Of a stretch of DNA of 64,000 nt, positions 1-12,500 are shown piece by piece. The stretch is taken from the NCBI GenBank assembly GCA_004194705.1, contig SADC01000308.1, positions 62,001 to 126,000 of the forward strand, written 5' to 3'. A model generated the notes under the pieces. That model saw only the letters and a program-made list of their open reading frames with translations. It was not told where the DNA came from and did not search any database. Both the position numbers and the translations under genes were made by a program. The DNA comes from Ditylenchus dipsaci. Its lineage: Eukaryota > Nematoda > Chromadorea > Rhabditida > Anguinidae. How positions within the stretch are numbered: the stretch's first letter is position 1; every line of letters starts with the position of its first letter.

Positions 1-2460
1 TTTAATTAGTTCCTCCAAGGATTTCTTGTACAATTTCACTCACTACATTTTTATGGAGATGAACCAATAATTTTTTGGTGTGGCAATCAAAGGATTATGA
101 CGAAGAATGTGTGTTATTACTAAGGGGACAAAAGGCTGCCAGAGATGACACAAAAGTGGGAGATCATCTCAACTCTTATTGGTTACAATGATGAGCAGGA
201 GCACATCTCTCTGTAATTAATTAGCATGGAGATATTCTTGAGTGCAGTTTTCCTGGGTGTTGGATCGGAGGAGATTGACACTTGGGGCATGACACTTCCT
301 GCCCTTCTGAGCAAGTGCTTTCAATATTTGCTGGTGGTTAATTCAAGTTGAAGGATAGAAGCAAGTTGCGCCAGCATCATTTCGGCTTATCCTCTTCTCA
401 TGCCACACAATATTGTGAGCATATGTTTGAGCCATGTTATATATTTAAAAAGATCTTATTTTTAGGGGTATAGATTTTTTTTGTTTATTGGGTTCAATTT
501 TCACAGTTAACGCACAAGAAACTCTTCACAGTCAAACTGCCAATAGTCAATTTCTTTAATTTAACTATAAACGGTTAAATTTGTACATTTAACTCAAAGT
601 GAACAAGAGCAGGGGCGTATTAGGAATGAGCAGACCCGCTAGAATTCGTTTAGTTCAATTTAGTCAACTTTTTTTTTGTTGAAGAATGAAAAATAAATCT
701 GGGAAAAATGGCATTAATTTACCTAAATAAAATGCAAAAATGTCCTTTTTGAACATCTTCATTTCAACCCCTGGCTTATCACTTTTCAGAAATAAAATTT
801 TTAACTTTGGTATTTAACTCAAAGGCAAACAAGAGCACAGGCGTAGCAGGAATCAGCGGCTCCGCTACAATTTTTAAAATTTTTAATTTCAGGCCAGATT
901 TTTTGCTAAAGAATGGAAAAATAAATATGAGACAAAATAGCATTAATTAACCCAACAAAACTGTAGCAATGTTTTTTTGAACGTTTTAATTTTAACCGGC
1001 TAGGGGATTTGGCAAAAACGACACAAAAAACGAGGGGAGATTTGGCAAAAACGAGATTTGGCAAAGCGAGTTTCCGCAAAACGATTTTTGTGAAGGCTAA
1101 GCAGTAGCTAAGCAGATTCTGGGCGTGTTCCAGCAGCCGAAAAGTTGGAAAAAGGCCTCCTAGCCTTTCAACCCCTGGGTTATCAATTTTCAGATATAAT
1201 ATTTGTTTAACTGTAAACTTTCTGCTTATCTTTCACTATTTTCATGACAGTTTTACATCTTAAATATATTTTAAAAATTTTGAAGTTTTCTCTGAAAGAA
1301 AAGGTGAAATTTTCTCTTAAAAGTCTAGAGTGGCAACAAACATGCAAACACACCCATGGAAGCTCTTCTTGTTAACTCCTTTTAACCCTTCCACTTCAAA
1401 TTCTTTAGAAAATAAAAAGCACCCAGATAAAAATAAAAAGCACCCAGACACACAACTTTAGAAGTGAAGAGACAGAAATTCCAAAACCGAGTAAAATAAT
1501 TGAGAAGCCAGCTTTTACAGATTTTCAAAAAGTGAAAAAACCATTAGCTTTATGCCTTACGAAAAATTTATGTTTTAAATGTTTTAAATATAAAAGATGT
1601 TTTAAATATAATACTCAGGACTTCTTGCAATTTAGTGGGGGGGAGGTTGGTGCACCAATTTTTTGAACATCAAAATTTTTGTATGGTGATCAAGGTGACA
1701 ATAATAATAACCTTGCTCAACATATTTACTTATCAACCTATTCGTATTGGCTATCGAAAGAACCATGATTACTATAATCGACATAGAAATTTTAAAAATT
1801 AGTGTCAAAAAATCGGTGACCCAACAACCACCACCCCCTTCCAAGTGCAAGAGGTCCAAATTTTAGGTGTTTCCAGCTTTAGATATTAATATCGAAAATG
1901 ACTAAAATCATACCAAATTTTATTTACTCCTGTAACCTCATCAAAAGAGCCGCTCAAAAATAGGATATATTCCGCAATCCTGACACCTTTCTAATCCACT
2001 GGGAGCAGGCAGTACTAAGCCATAATAAATGTGTCATTTGTTTTCATAACCAAGAAAAGAAAGCACATCCCTAACCCTTTCTACCACAAAAGGATGACCG
2101 CATTATCACAGGGTTAATCGGCATATTAATGTCCCTACCACCCTTTAATTAGCTGATGCTTGACTAACCTGTTTGGGGTCGAGAATTTGCGTTAAATGGT
2201 CGAAATTTTTCAAAATCTACGAAGTCACAATGATGCAAATGGTGTAAACTTACTGTCTATGGTCATCTTTGCAATAGATCTGGCCCTCTTTCATATAGCA
2301 TGTGTTAAACTCTGTCAAAGGTTTGCTGCACAATGTACATCTCAGGCAATTCTCGTGCCAGTAACAGTCTAGCACTTTTAGCAGGAATCTGAATTATTTG
2401 TATTTAATTTTATATAAAGAGTCAACAGTTCAAATTCGTTATTTTGTAGTTCATCGCTCA
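1..2460. other. Gene-free left edge
   Basis: No exon chain, conserved protein motif or splice-consistent reading frame was found on either strand. The stretch is AT-rich and holds a diverged direct repeat (583-1000, listed separately). Around 1009-1090 it holds a short cluster of GATTTGGCAAAAACGA-like repeats. The small open frame at 1632-1859 (minus) has no recognisable motif and no splice context. Confidence 0.6.
583..1000. repeat. Diverged direct duplication, two units of about 215 bp
   Basis: The words TTTAACTCAAA, AACAAGAGCA, GGCGTA, GGAAT and CCGCTA occur in the same order at about 585-645 and 812-872. They are followed in both units by an AAAAATAAAT... GCATTAATT block and a TTTTTGAAC block. 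The two units are in direct orientation and clearly diverged, so this is an old tandem duplication rather than a recent insertion. Confidence 0.6.
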
Positions 2461-2469
2461 AAGTTGTTA

Positions 2470-2790
2470 TAGGAGGGAAAAGTCATTCAGGATTGAAAAA
2501 GTGGCTTCGGTAGCGCAATGCAGAAGCGTTTGTGTTATATAGTCATAAAAGGGTGCGCAGGTTCGAAATCCACGTGCGTGCACTTTACTTTTTTTAGCTT
2601 GTTTGACCAGTTCTAGGGGTAATTTGAGTCGCTGATTCCGAATCTGGCATCAAAAAAGTCTAATTACCTCTAAAAGCGTGCCACCAGGTCGGATCGAACC
2701 TGCGCACCTTTTTATGACCATAAACACAAACGCTTACGCACTGCGCCACCGAGGCTTTTTTCGAAATTTTCAGTATCGTCAGTAGCTCTT
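2470..2790. repeat. Foldback element with tRNA-like arms, copy 1
   Basis: The left arm (2503-2583, plus) and right arm (2678-2755, minus) both read like a degenerate tRNA. Each has a GGCGCAGTGCGTAAGC-type A box, an AAACACAAACGC/TTTATGG middle and a GGTTCGATCC-type B box. The arms face each other as an inverted repeat around a short spacer. The anticodon arm does not fold as a canonical 7-nt loop. This is therefore a tRNA-derived repeat, not a functional tRNA. A second copy lies at 16752-17096. Confidence 0.65.
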
Positions 2791-3010
2791 TTAGTGCCGC
2801 TGTATGAGAGAAAATACAGTAAATCAATGGTGTAAATAATTACTTGTCCTTGATTTCAATCCACAGCCTTGACACAAACTGAAATTAGAACCACAATATG
2901 TCCATTTGAAGTGGTTTGTAAGCATGATTGGCTGTGCTCTGGAAAAAGGTATTTTTTAATGTTATGATTTTTAATTTCGGCATTCAATTGAAAAGGAGCA
3001 TAAACTGTTT

Positions 3011-3247
3011 TAAAGGACATGAAACTTGATAAGCACAGCTATTTGGATTTTTGAATTCGCGCGGGACCACCCCTAATTTGTCAATAATGTTTTCGAATTG
3101 TTTCTTTTTTGCATGTAAAATTTTTTCAAAATACAGAACCATCTACTAGTCCAGCCCAACGTTGCTCGACTATGAAATTAGGGTGGTCCCGCGCGAATTT
3201 GAATTCCGCAAATTGCTGTGCTTATCAAGTTTCATGGTCCTTTAAAT
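3011..3247. repeat. TTTAAAGGACCATG-type foldback, copy 1
   Basis: Inverted arms begin TTAAAGGACATGAAACTTGA and end in the complement TCAAGTTTCATGGTCCTTTAAA. An inner pair of GAATTCGCGCGGGACCACCC arms lies inside them. Relatives with the same outer TTTAAAGGACCAT word lie at 17094, 22133 and 25425. The architecture resembles TTTAAA-flanked palindromes known from Caenorhabditis. Confidence 0.75.
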
Positions 3248-3568
3248 ATGATACCTTCAGGTCAAACTTATTCTCACCTAATGCCCGACACTATTTGCCA
3301 TAACTTTTGTAGTCTTTTACCGAACTTGGTTCACTTATTCTAGTCGTTTTCATATGGTGATTCTAATAAGATCCACTGTGTCCTTTTTCAAACAGAGCAG
3401 GTCTTATTGGCGAAAGTTGGTAATTTTCATAAAGCACCACTAAAATCTTAATCTCTTTATTTTTTGGTCAATTTCGGTCAATTTGGTCAATTAATTGAGG
3501 TAAAAATGGTCACCCCTGAGCAAGGAAAACTTTCTGGGACGGCATTATATTGGGACTCTCTTTATAAA

Positions 3569-3811
3569 TACCGTATTTCCTCTGATAAGCCGACAGTTGG
3601 TTAAACCGCCCACGAATTTAAACCACCTAAAAATGAGAAAATTTTTCGGTCGACCTCGAGATTTTCGTGTGCCAAGCGAAATAAAAAAGTAGAATTGATA
3701 AAGCTTATGAAAGTTGAGAAAACGCTAAAAACAGCTTTGCAAAATATTTTCTTTGGCTGAGATATAGGTCCTCAAGTCAAGTGTGTCGCCTTTTCAAAGC
3801 AAGTACGGTAA
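3569..3811. repeat. TACCGTATTTCCTCT-type palindrome, copy 1
   Basis: The left end reads TACCGTATTTCCTCTGATAA and the right end closes with GTACGGTAA. The interior carries the family words (AAAATTTTTCGGTCGA... GAGATATAGG). Other copies lie at 4072, 9823, 26158, 39511, 42453 and 42690. The right arm here is eroded. Confidence 0.65.
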
Positions 3812-4071
3812 ATAGTTGTAGTCAACTGTATCAAGTTGACTGTTAAACAATTAATATTTTGCTCCTATCTAACTTTGCTGATAATATAAAATTGATTTTG
3901 GTGATTAACCGACCTTTTTATAGTTTTAGCTTAAAAGTCAATTGGCTGAAAAAATTAATGATTAAAGTTACTAAAGTTAAGCTGACTATTTACACTTAAC
4001 TGTAATTAAATTATCTATGGCAAAAAACTATATAGAGCTATCAAACAGATGCCAACTGTATATTGTTGATC

Positions 4072-4325
4072 ACCGTATTTCCTCTAATAAGAGCCCATAG
4101 GCGCTTATTTTCAAATCCCCAAAATCTGAAAATTTTTGGGTTGATCTCAATATTTTTGGGTGAAATTTCCGAATGTAAAAAGTGGAATCGGTAGAACTCA
4201 TGGGTATAAAGAAAATGCGTTAAACAGCTTTGCAAAATATTTTTCTCTTGGCTTAGGCTTAGGTGTTCAAAGTAGGAAGTGTGGGTTTATTAGAGCATGG
4301 GCGCTTATCAGAGGAACTGCAGTAT
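4072..4325. repeat. TACCGTATTTCCTCT-type palindrome, copy 2
   Basis: It opens CACCGTATTTCCTCTAATAA and closes with TTATCAGAGGAACTGCAGTA. Both arms contain GGGCGCTTAT in opposite orientation. The short open frames at 4041-4357 fall wholly inside this repeat and are not genes. Confidence 0.65.
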
Positions 4326-4329
4326 TTGA

Positions 4330-5180
4330 AGTCAGGTATGTGAATTTAATTGTTTAAATTTAACTGTGCAAATTAGACTTTTAGAGTAAGTAAAACTTTT
4401 CAACGGAAACATCTAATTAAGAAAAATCCAGATTAGACTCGATGATTAATTTAACAAACCTACCAACTGAACCCAAATTGAATTCCTCTTCAACCAAAAA
4501 GCTGTGCTCTAGACAAGAACTGTCGACATTGTGTAAAGAAGTGAGAGAAACCTCGCCCACTAGCAAACTGTTTGAACTGCATTGTTGAGAACTCAGACCA
4601 CCAACTTCGTTCATAAGTTTAGTATCAGTATACTCAACAGTCAAAAGTAAATCAATCTTCTGCACCTCTAATAAACACAAGAAAACACCTCAGCACAGAA
4701 AAGTAGCAATATATTAATCCTGTGTGGCAGTCTTAGGAAGGGAATAATGGTGGCAAGAATCTTGAAGACCAAGAAAGGATGTAAGTAAAAGAAGATGGCC
4801 ATGGCACACGCCCCCATACTACCGTACTGCCAGTCTCTTCTTTAGCTCATTTATTGTCATTTAAGAGCAAGGGTGTTAAGCTGCTACTGCTGCTGTCGGT
4901 GTAACCCCTCTTCCTAACAATAGTATTGGTGGTCTAGTCTAGTGTTTCCTGAGTTTTGCGGATGTGTATTTTTAAGCTTTCTGTCTCTGCTAAATGTGCT
5001 TGTTCATATGTATTTGTAAGATTTATTTTTCGTTTTCACTAATGATAGAATTTATTTATTCAGCAAAAAAAGTTCAAATTTTTCTAGACCTGCGACCTTG
5101 CCATTCAAATGTTTACCTATATTGTTGGTGAGCCTTGAAAGAGCATATTTTGCTTCAAAAATTTTTGTACAAATTTCTTA
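4330..5180. other. No gene identified
   Basis: A minus-strand open frame at 4417-4680 is the longest here. It has no recognisable domain, splice context or codon pattern that sets it apart, so it is left unassigned. The rest is AT-rich with a few short GCTGCTACTGCTG-like words near 4880. Confidence 0.4.
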
Positions 5181-5181
5181 C

Positions 5182-5607
5182 TACAGTCGACTTTTGATAT
5201 AACGCGATCCTCTTAAGTTTGTTCCGCCTAGGGTACGACAATTTTTCAAACCTGATTTGTAACTTTTTCAAGGACTTTTTCAAAAACTGAAGAGGTGTTT
5301 TGGGGAGGGGGGGGATAAGATCGAGTAGCGTCATTTTTTAATCAAATCTGATTCGTCAGTCTATTCCGAAATATAGCAAGGATTCAGATTTTACCAGCAG
5401 ATTATGAAATGGCAACAGTTTTGCCGAAAAAGACCCGCGACCCTATTGTTAAAAAAGGTCGCGACTGGTATAATCTGAATCCTTGCGATTTTTGACATTT
5501 GCCAATCATATTCGGTAAAACTAGTCAAAATCAGGGTTTAAAAAGTGTCGGACCATAGGCGGGATACGAACTTGAGACGATCGAGTTATATCGAGAGTCG
5601 ACTGTAT
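5182..5607. repeat. CAGTCGACTCTCGATATA-type (pogo-like) palindromic element, copy 1
   Basis: The ends read TACAGTCGACTTTTGATATA and TATATCGAGAGTCGACTGTA, flanked by TA. Internally GTTCCGCCTAGGGTACGACA pairs with TGTCGGACCATAGGCGGGAT, and a second pair surrounds AAGGATTCAGATTTTACC. A TA target and CAGT-type ends are typical of non-autonomous Tc1/mariner/pogo elements. No transposase is encoded. Confidence 0.7.
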
Positions 5608-6609
5608 TGTGCACAAAATCAAACAATTGAAATCCCGTTTTAATAAAATATAAGTTTACAATGTGTACAAATCATCAATATATTAGTATGACATTTACAT
5701 TTACACAATATATACACATAGAAACTTATTCGGCTGAAAGTCTTCAATGGAGTGACGGCAAACTTGCCTAAGGTAAAATTGCCTGCTAAAAGTTTACCTA
5801 CAAGTAAATGCAACAAATATATTTGTAAATAAAATTTTTTAAACAATTTTGCTTACGGTTTGTTAATTTTTTTTCAACAGATATATAATTTTTTAGCAAG
5901 CTTCTCAAAACTTAAATATTTTAAAGCATATTATTTTTTTTTTGGTAGATTTTCATGGATTGCCTTGAAAGAGCATATTTTTGGATGCAAATGCAAGTTT
6001 ATTCAAAAATTGTTTTTAAATTTATAAATTCACCAGTTTGTAGGTTTGTGGTTTGCAGGTTTTTTCATAAAAAACATGAAGAGCTTGTTTAAAAAAAATT
6101 CTGTATTAGTCCTTTTGTAAAGATCGTGGAATTAGTATAGGAGCTGGTGTCTTAGTAGAAATTCCTCAATAAAAGAATTGTATGACTTTAACGACGACAT
6201 TTACATAACAGCCATAAGAGACCTCGCCTAGTGCATTTGGGATTCAGTTTCAGTGAAATAACGATTGAAAAATACTGCGTTTTTAAACCAGATCTTCATA
6301 ATCTCGTTTCTGTCTCTGAAAAAGATCATTGGTATAATTATGAAGAGAATAAAATAAAAAAGAACCTTAAATATACTGACATGGCCTTCTTTCGGAAATA
6401 TCTCTGAGTTCTGTAAATAAATGAGTTAACTATGAGAAAATACATTTACGTTACCTGAAGAATAAGTCGAACACTGCAGTGTTAAAGACTAACAATAAAG
6501 CATTTAAGAGGAACAAAAGTAGGGCAAAGCTCTTGGCATCCTCTTCTAAACTAACTAAATATAAAAAATCCAAAACCTCACATTTAAGTTCAAGTTAATG
6601 CGAGGTTTT

Positions 6610-6858
6610 GCCTTTAAAAAGGCATGCCAGCGCGTTACTACGCAAATTAAAGCGGGGTCAGTAGTTTTTCAAAAATTGTCCTTGTTTTCACTCGCCTCGT
6701 GTAAAATGTGATATTTATGACCTTATACTACTTTTAAAAAGTAGGGCAGAAAACTTTGGTCGGATCAGGTGGAACTCTTATCAAAAATGTTCAAGAGAGA
6801 AATAAATTGCTGTCCCCGCCTTAATTGCAGTGTAACGCGCTGGTATGAAATTTTAAAA
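6610..6858. repeat. TTTAAAGGCATGC-type palindrome, copy 1
   Basis: The left arm TTTAAAAAGGCATGCCAGCG pairs with the right arm GTAACGCGCTGGTATGAAAT. Inside, TTTTCACTCGCCTCGTG and GTAGGGCAGAAAACTTTGG are family words that recur at 29036, 39741 and 47265. Confidence 0.65.
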
Positions 6859-6859
6859 T

Positions 6860-9440
6860 TTTGAGCGCTCGAAAAAATTCGAGTTATAGTTTTGAACTTT
6901 TAGCACTCAAATTTTTAATTTTAATAACAAAATTTTTTTCGTAAATATCGAATATTCACTTACCTTCTACCCTTCTGTATCTAAACCACATAACTTTAAA
7001 CTATATTCTTATTGCAAAACGGCCTACTTCCAAAGAATAAGAAGTTTAAGAAGATTAAAGGAATGACCAGTAGCATCCAGTATGATTAATATGAGAATGA
7101 TTAACATGCATAGCAAGCAAAATACACACTCAGTAATCTGAAATTTTTTCCTTCAACTAAATTCCAAGTAATAAAGTTTACTTTTAACGATAAAAAGGCC
7201 AGAGGTAGGCATAGTCTTCACGACAAAAAGCAATCCTAGATTTGTCAAATATTAAAAAAAAAAAAATTAGTTTACATTGCACATAAAATTGCAATACTAG
7301 CCAAGTTAACTGTACGACCACCACGGAGTCGCAATACCCTATTTTGCTAGTAAAATAGACAGTCTCCAAGGTCAACTTGATTGCATCCAGTAACAGAATA
7401 AGTTTTGCAGCTTCCTTTAAAGTAAAGTAAAAATATACAGATCATTTTGACGTTCTTGTTTGTTCCGGCGTAACAAAAATGTTTCAGTAGATGTTCGGCG
7501 TTACTAAATCTAGGCCATAAAGTGGTGTATACGACGACAAAAAGAGAATCAGACTCTCTGCTTTATCCGACCATACCAAGTGAATAAGTACCAAAGTTCA
7601 ATCTAATTCAGATTTTCGAAAAATCCATAATTAGCTCATGAAACTTTATTTCTAACATCCCTGTTTCGTCAGAAATTTGACCGAAACAATTCGATGTTTT
7701 GCCAAAACATCCACTTAAACATTTGGGCTCTATATGTGTTGGGATAGCCCCATATAGAGCCAACTTATGGAGCAAGCTTCTGTCTTTTTCTTTTTAATAA
7801 TTTGATTTACCACAATATGGATATATTCCAAACAAGTCCGGTATTTTTCACCTAAAGGTTATCAAGGTCTTTAAAAATGTGTTTTTAGTGAAATTACCAA
7901 GAAGTAACTCGAGTCACTCTTCATAGCGTGTTCTCAGTCCTAGTCTGATCCAACATAAAATCTTCCAGCAAATTCAAGCACAAGTGACAAAAAGCTTCGA
8001 TGTCAGTCGAATGTAATAATGATTTTGACTAAACACTAACAAAACGTGTAAATAAAACCGAACTGATTAAAAAAAATTAGGTACATGTGTGTGTCTGATA
8101 AACCTGAGGTGTCGTGTTTCTCAAATCCTAGTCAGTCTCCTTTTTCTTTAAACATAGCTAATAAATAGGTTTGATGGATGAAAGGAAACTAGCAGGAATG
8201 CTGACTCTTCTAGCTTGTAGCAAAAGTTTTAACTAACCACTGCCTAACTCACCGGCTCTGATCTATTCAATGGGAATTTTTTGCTTCCTAGCTATAAATC
8301 AGACGTGAAAAACAAAAGCACCTACTTGCACATTGGTGACAAAGAACATTTATTACATCCAACTTTATAAACAAGCATGTATGTATACAAATGATTAGGG
8401 TTGTCGAGGCCTCCAAATTTTCGTGGCCTCGACTCGAACCGAAACTCGAATTTTCCTAGTTTTTGAGTCCAAAGCTCGAAATCGAGGCCTTGACTCAACA
8501 GCCCTACACATGATGATCAGTTTGAAATTTCAACTTTGACGACATTTTAAAGGTGCTTTTCGTTTTTTCTAAAATTAATTTTTTACATTCACTTCTAGAT
8601 TATGAAAAAAACATGAAATCAAGAAAGTTCTGTTTTTTTAATTACTAGGTTTAACTGGATGTCTTTCTTTTTCGTAAATTTGTTTGTGTTTTTATCAGCA
8701 TTAGAAAATATCTGTAAAAGAGTGACTTTATCTGCCAAAAAGCTCTTTTAATTGGAATAGGAACCTAACAAAAAGTGTTGACTCCAGAGATATTTAGTTC
8801 AAAAAATATTTTCAAGTTAATAAGGTGCTCGGCCATATCCTCAATGGAGGGGGGGGGGTACCTTGGTCTGCCTGTTGTCGTTTTTTTGTGATTTTTTAGG
8901 CTTGGATAGGCCAGTGTATGTTAGGGAGAACTTAAAAATGAGTCTTAATATATTTTTAGTCTGTCCTAAATACACACTAGCCCACCTTGCCTAAGTTAAT
9001 AAGTTAATCCTAAAGCCTACAAAATCACAAAACAAAAGGGGGGGCCAAGGCGAAAAAACCCGCCCATTGAGGGATAGGGCCAGATGCTCACATTAGAGGC
9101 AGGAAGTCGGATATCAAAAATTTTGAGGTCCTATTGCTCTGTAAATTTCAATCATTCTTCTTTTCCATAAATTAATTTTTTTATTCTCGGGGTTTTTTCA
9201 CCGAAAAAAACTTGCTGATAGTTGGACCAGAAAACAAAAAGTCAGAGTCGGACTACCGACGTCTGACTTCCACCAACGACTTCAACATCCAACTTCCTAC
9301 CTTCATCGTGAACGAGTCTCAATAGGCAATAATTTAAAATGGGTGGATTTTTTCGTGAAAAAAAAACTAGAAAAAGTTGCTGTTTTTTTCGCCTAATTAT
9401 CTATCAAAATATCCAGCATGTTTGATTTAATTTGAATTCA
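6860..9440. other. No gene identified
   Basis: The stretch is AT-rich. A small palindrome around 7722-7765 has GGGCTCTATATG facing CATATAGAGCC. Around 8850-9080, GGGGGGGGTACCTTGG... CCTAAGTTAA pairs loosely with GGGGGGCCAAGGCG. None of the open frames has splice context or a recognisable motif. Confidence 0.5.
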
Positions 9441-9448
9441 TAACTTAT

Positions 9449-9454
9449 TTTATT
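9449..9454 (-). promoter_or_regulatory. Poly(A) signal AATAAA of the CDK8-type gene
   Basis: AATAAA on the minus strand lies about 80 bp downstream of the stop codon at 9534. That spacing is ordinary for a nematode 3' UTR and supports 9534 as the true gene end. Confidence 0.6.
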
Positions 9455-9533
9455 TAAAGCTGAAGGTAGAAAAAACACCTTGAAAATTGAGTCATCTACT
9501 GGAATGCAACATGAGCGAGAATAACATAATATA

Positions 9534-12500
9534 TTACACAAACACCATATCAATATCCTCTGTTGTTTTGAGTGGCCATTGTTGCTGCTGTTGGGCTTGC
9601 TGCTGAGCCTGCTGTTGAGCTAGTAAAAACTGCTGTTGTTGTTGCTGAGCTGCGTTTTGCTGCTGTTGTGCGAGTTCATCATCATCTGTTGTTGTTGTTG
9701 CATTTGAGCTGAATAAATAGGACATAGAGTCTAATAACTGTTTGTGAGTCAAAATTAATCAAGCTTAGTTAGTCAAATGATTCAGTGAATTTTCTTCTTG
9801 AATATTTTTAATCTAAAGCTACCGTATTTCCTCTAATTAGCCGACACCCTCTAATAAACCGACACCCCCTACTTTGAGGGTCCGTATCTTAGTCCACAGA
9901 AAAAATTTACATGGCTGTTAATTGCGTTTCTTAGTCCTACGAGCTCTATCGATTCCGCTTTTTCGATTTTGGATCTTCACCCGAAAATGTCGAGATCGAC
10001 CCAAAATTTTCACGACTTTTGAAGGGTTGAAAATAAACCGACATGTCGGCTAATTAGAGAAATACGGTAAATTCAATGAGGAGGCTGTTTTGAAAAACGG
10101 TATTTGGGTTGACCAATGAACTGTCCGGATTGAACTGTGCACAGTTTACTCTTAGAGTTAACTAGGCGGTATAAACTGTGAATAGTTAACTGGACATAAC
10201 TTTATATGTTTTTTTTGTTCTGCCTTATTTTAAAAGCTAAATGCTTCTTATGCAAAAATTATTCGTCTTTTTTTTAGTGACACATCAAAACTTAGAGTGA
10301 AAAAATAGAAAATCTTTAAAAAATTATAACATATTGTTGGCTTATTGGTGTATGAGTATATGCATATTTTGTCATCTTTACCCTGCTGATGCATCATTTG
10401 TTGTTGTTGAGCTTGTTGCTGTTGTTGTTGCTGCTGGTATGGATTCATTTGTTGTGTTTGTTGGCGCATTTGATTGCCCATAATTTGCTGTTGTGCTGAG
10501 CGTTCATACCTTAACATAACCAGCTAGATATTGTAACTATTGCAGCAGCTTTGACCAAATATACCTTGTGGAACTATTTGTTGACCACTGTACTGATTAC
10601 TACTATGCATCATTGATGATGTTCCTTGAGGTAAGTTTGCTGTCTGATTTATTTGCTGAGGAGCTTGTTTGTGGCTGATTCTGGAAATAAGAGGTAGAAC
10701 TTTGAAACTTACATTACTTTGTAGAATTCCAAACTATACTCTTTTCAAGTTTCCTTATTGATTTTCAGGGGGGTAAAACAGCGATTGGGTACAAATTGTG
10801 ATTGGGTACACTTTTTCGGTGTTTTTCAGCGCCGTTTCACCGAATTTCACCGGAAAAAGTGTACCCAATCACAATTTGTACCCAATCGCTAGGCAGTCTT
10901 TCAGGGGGCATTTTCGCCTTGGTCCCCTGTTGTTTTTTCTGATAAATGCCTTGGTCCCATGTCGATAATAATTATGTTGACAGTGTGATTATGATGCTCA
11001 GGTTGATTATGGTTAAAAGATCGCCTTAGTCATGATCACCTTCAAAACAACAGGTGGACTAATGCATTTTTTAAAGAAAAAAGACAACAGGGACCAAGCT
11101 AAAAATATTGCCCCCTAAAAGTCAATAGGGTCAATACTCTTTTTAAGTTTTGGTGGGTTGAAATTATTAATAACAATATCTCTTTTTTCACAGCTCACAT
11201 TTTACTTATTTATCAACAATTAGATATTAGCCCATATTTGCAGCTTGGCTAAATTTTGGCCATATTTTTTGCGAGTTCTTAAAAGCGAATGAGTTTTCTT
11301 CATTCCTTTTTTTGCAGATTACAGAGCTAGAAATGCACTACAGTCGAACATGGATATAAGAGCACTTAGATATAAGAGCACCTTAGTCTGGTCCGCGAGG
11401 TGCTATTATACTAAAAGTCACCCCCGATATAAGAGCATCCTGATATAAGAGTACCTTCGGCCGGTCCCGAGGGGTGCTCCTATATCCAGGTTCGACTGTA
11501 CCAGCACTATTTTTAGGCAAACGAAAATCGCAAATTTTCATAGAACACTACGATACCTGTATAATGGTAAGAATTTATCGGTTAGATAGTTCAAAATTTT
11601 TCGAATTTTCTAGTTTTTTCTTTGACTGGAAACTGAAAAAATAGTTTCTGATATGAGCCGAAACTGAGGCGTAGAAAAAAGTTTTTAAGAATATGCAATA
11701 TATGCAGTACATTTTATTCCCTTTGAAGAAGTGGGGCATTAGAGGTCTTATGGTGTGCTGTGAAGAATCACCATAATCCAACTGATAAGTATATGAAAAT
11801 TAGGTTTAAATAGTTCACCTGATACATCATTGAGTGATTCGGACCTGGTATCATATTGTTGCCTTGTTGTTGGAAGTTCATTCCACCTTGAAAAATCTTT
11901 AAACATTTCCGTCAAGCAAGGTTTCCATATATTCAACCTTGGGAGGCATTCATCATTGGTTGTTGTTAGCTGCATTTGTTTGGAATAACTGTTTTGTTTG
12001 GCCATGAGGCCAGTTGGATGTTTAGCAACCCACGGAAATCAATCCACATTCTCATACCCCTTGATTCATTCCTTGAGCCTGTTGTTGTTGCTCCATCTGG
12101 TTCATTTGTTGAGAGTGATGAGGGTGGTTGTTGCCAGCCATATTAGATGAATATTCCGGAGGTCCACCTTGTTGGTTGAACTCCATCTTCATTTGTTGAT
12201 CAAACTAAATGTTGAATGTTAAAACTTGTTGAAGATGGGTATATTTTAAAAGTATTAATATATTTATAATGGCAAGGGTCCAAGGCATTTTTCAAAGAAA
12301 AAAAACCACAGGGGACAAAGGAAAAAATTTTGCCGTAAAGGTCAAAAAGGGTCGAGAAATATGTGTCTTTTAAAAATTCACCTTGTTGACCATCATGTGA
12401 GAGGAATTGCCACTCTGTTGCTGTGAGTTTGACTGCCCTCCATTGCACCATCATTCCTCCGCTTTGCTGTTGCTGACGCATTTTTTTTACTGGAGGATCC

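Noticed and set aside
2503..2583. tRNA gene
   Set aside because: A and B boxes are recognisable, but the anticodon arm and acceptor pairing fail and the unit is part of a foldback.
4417..4680. 87-codon minus-strand frame as a gene
   Set aside because: No recognisable motif, no donor or acceptor in phase, and no flanking exon.
9534..10517. Separate small poly-Gln proteins
   Set aside because: They are in-phase or one-base-shifted exons of the CDK8-type gene, with proper splice sites between them.
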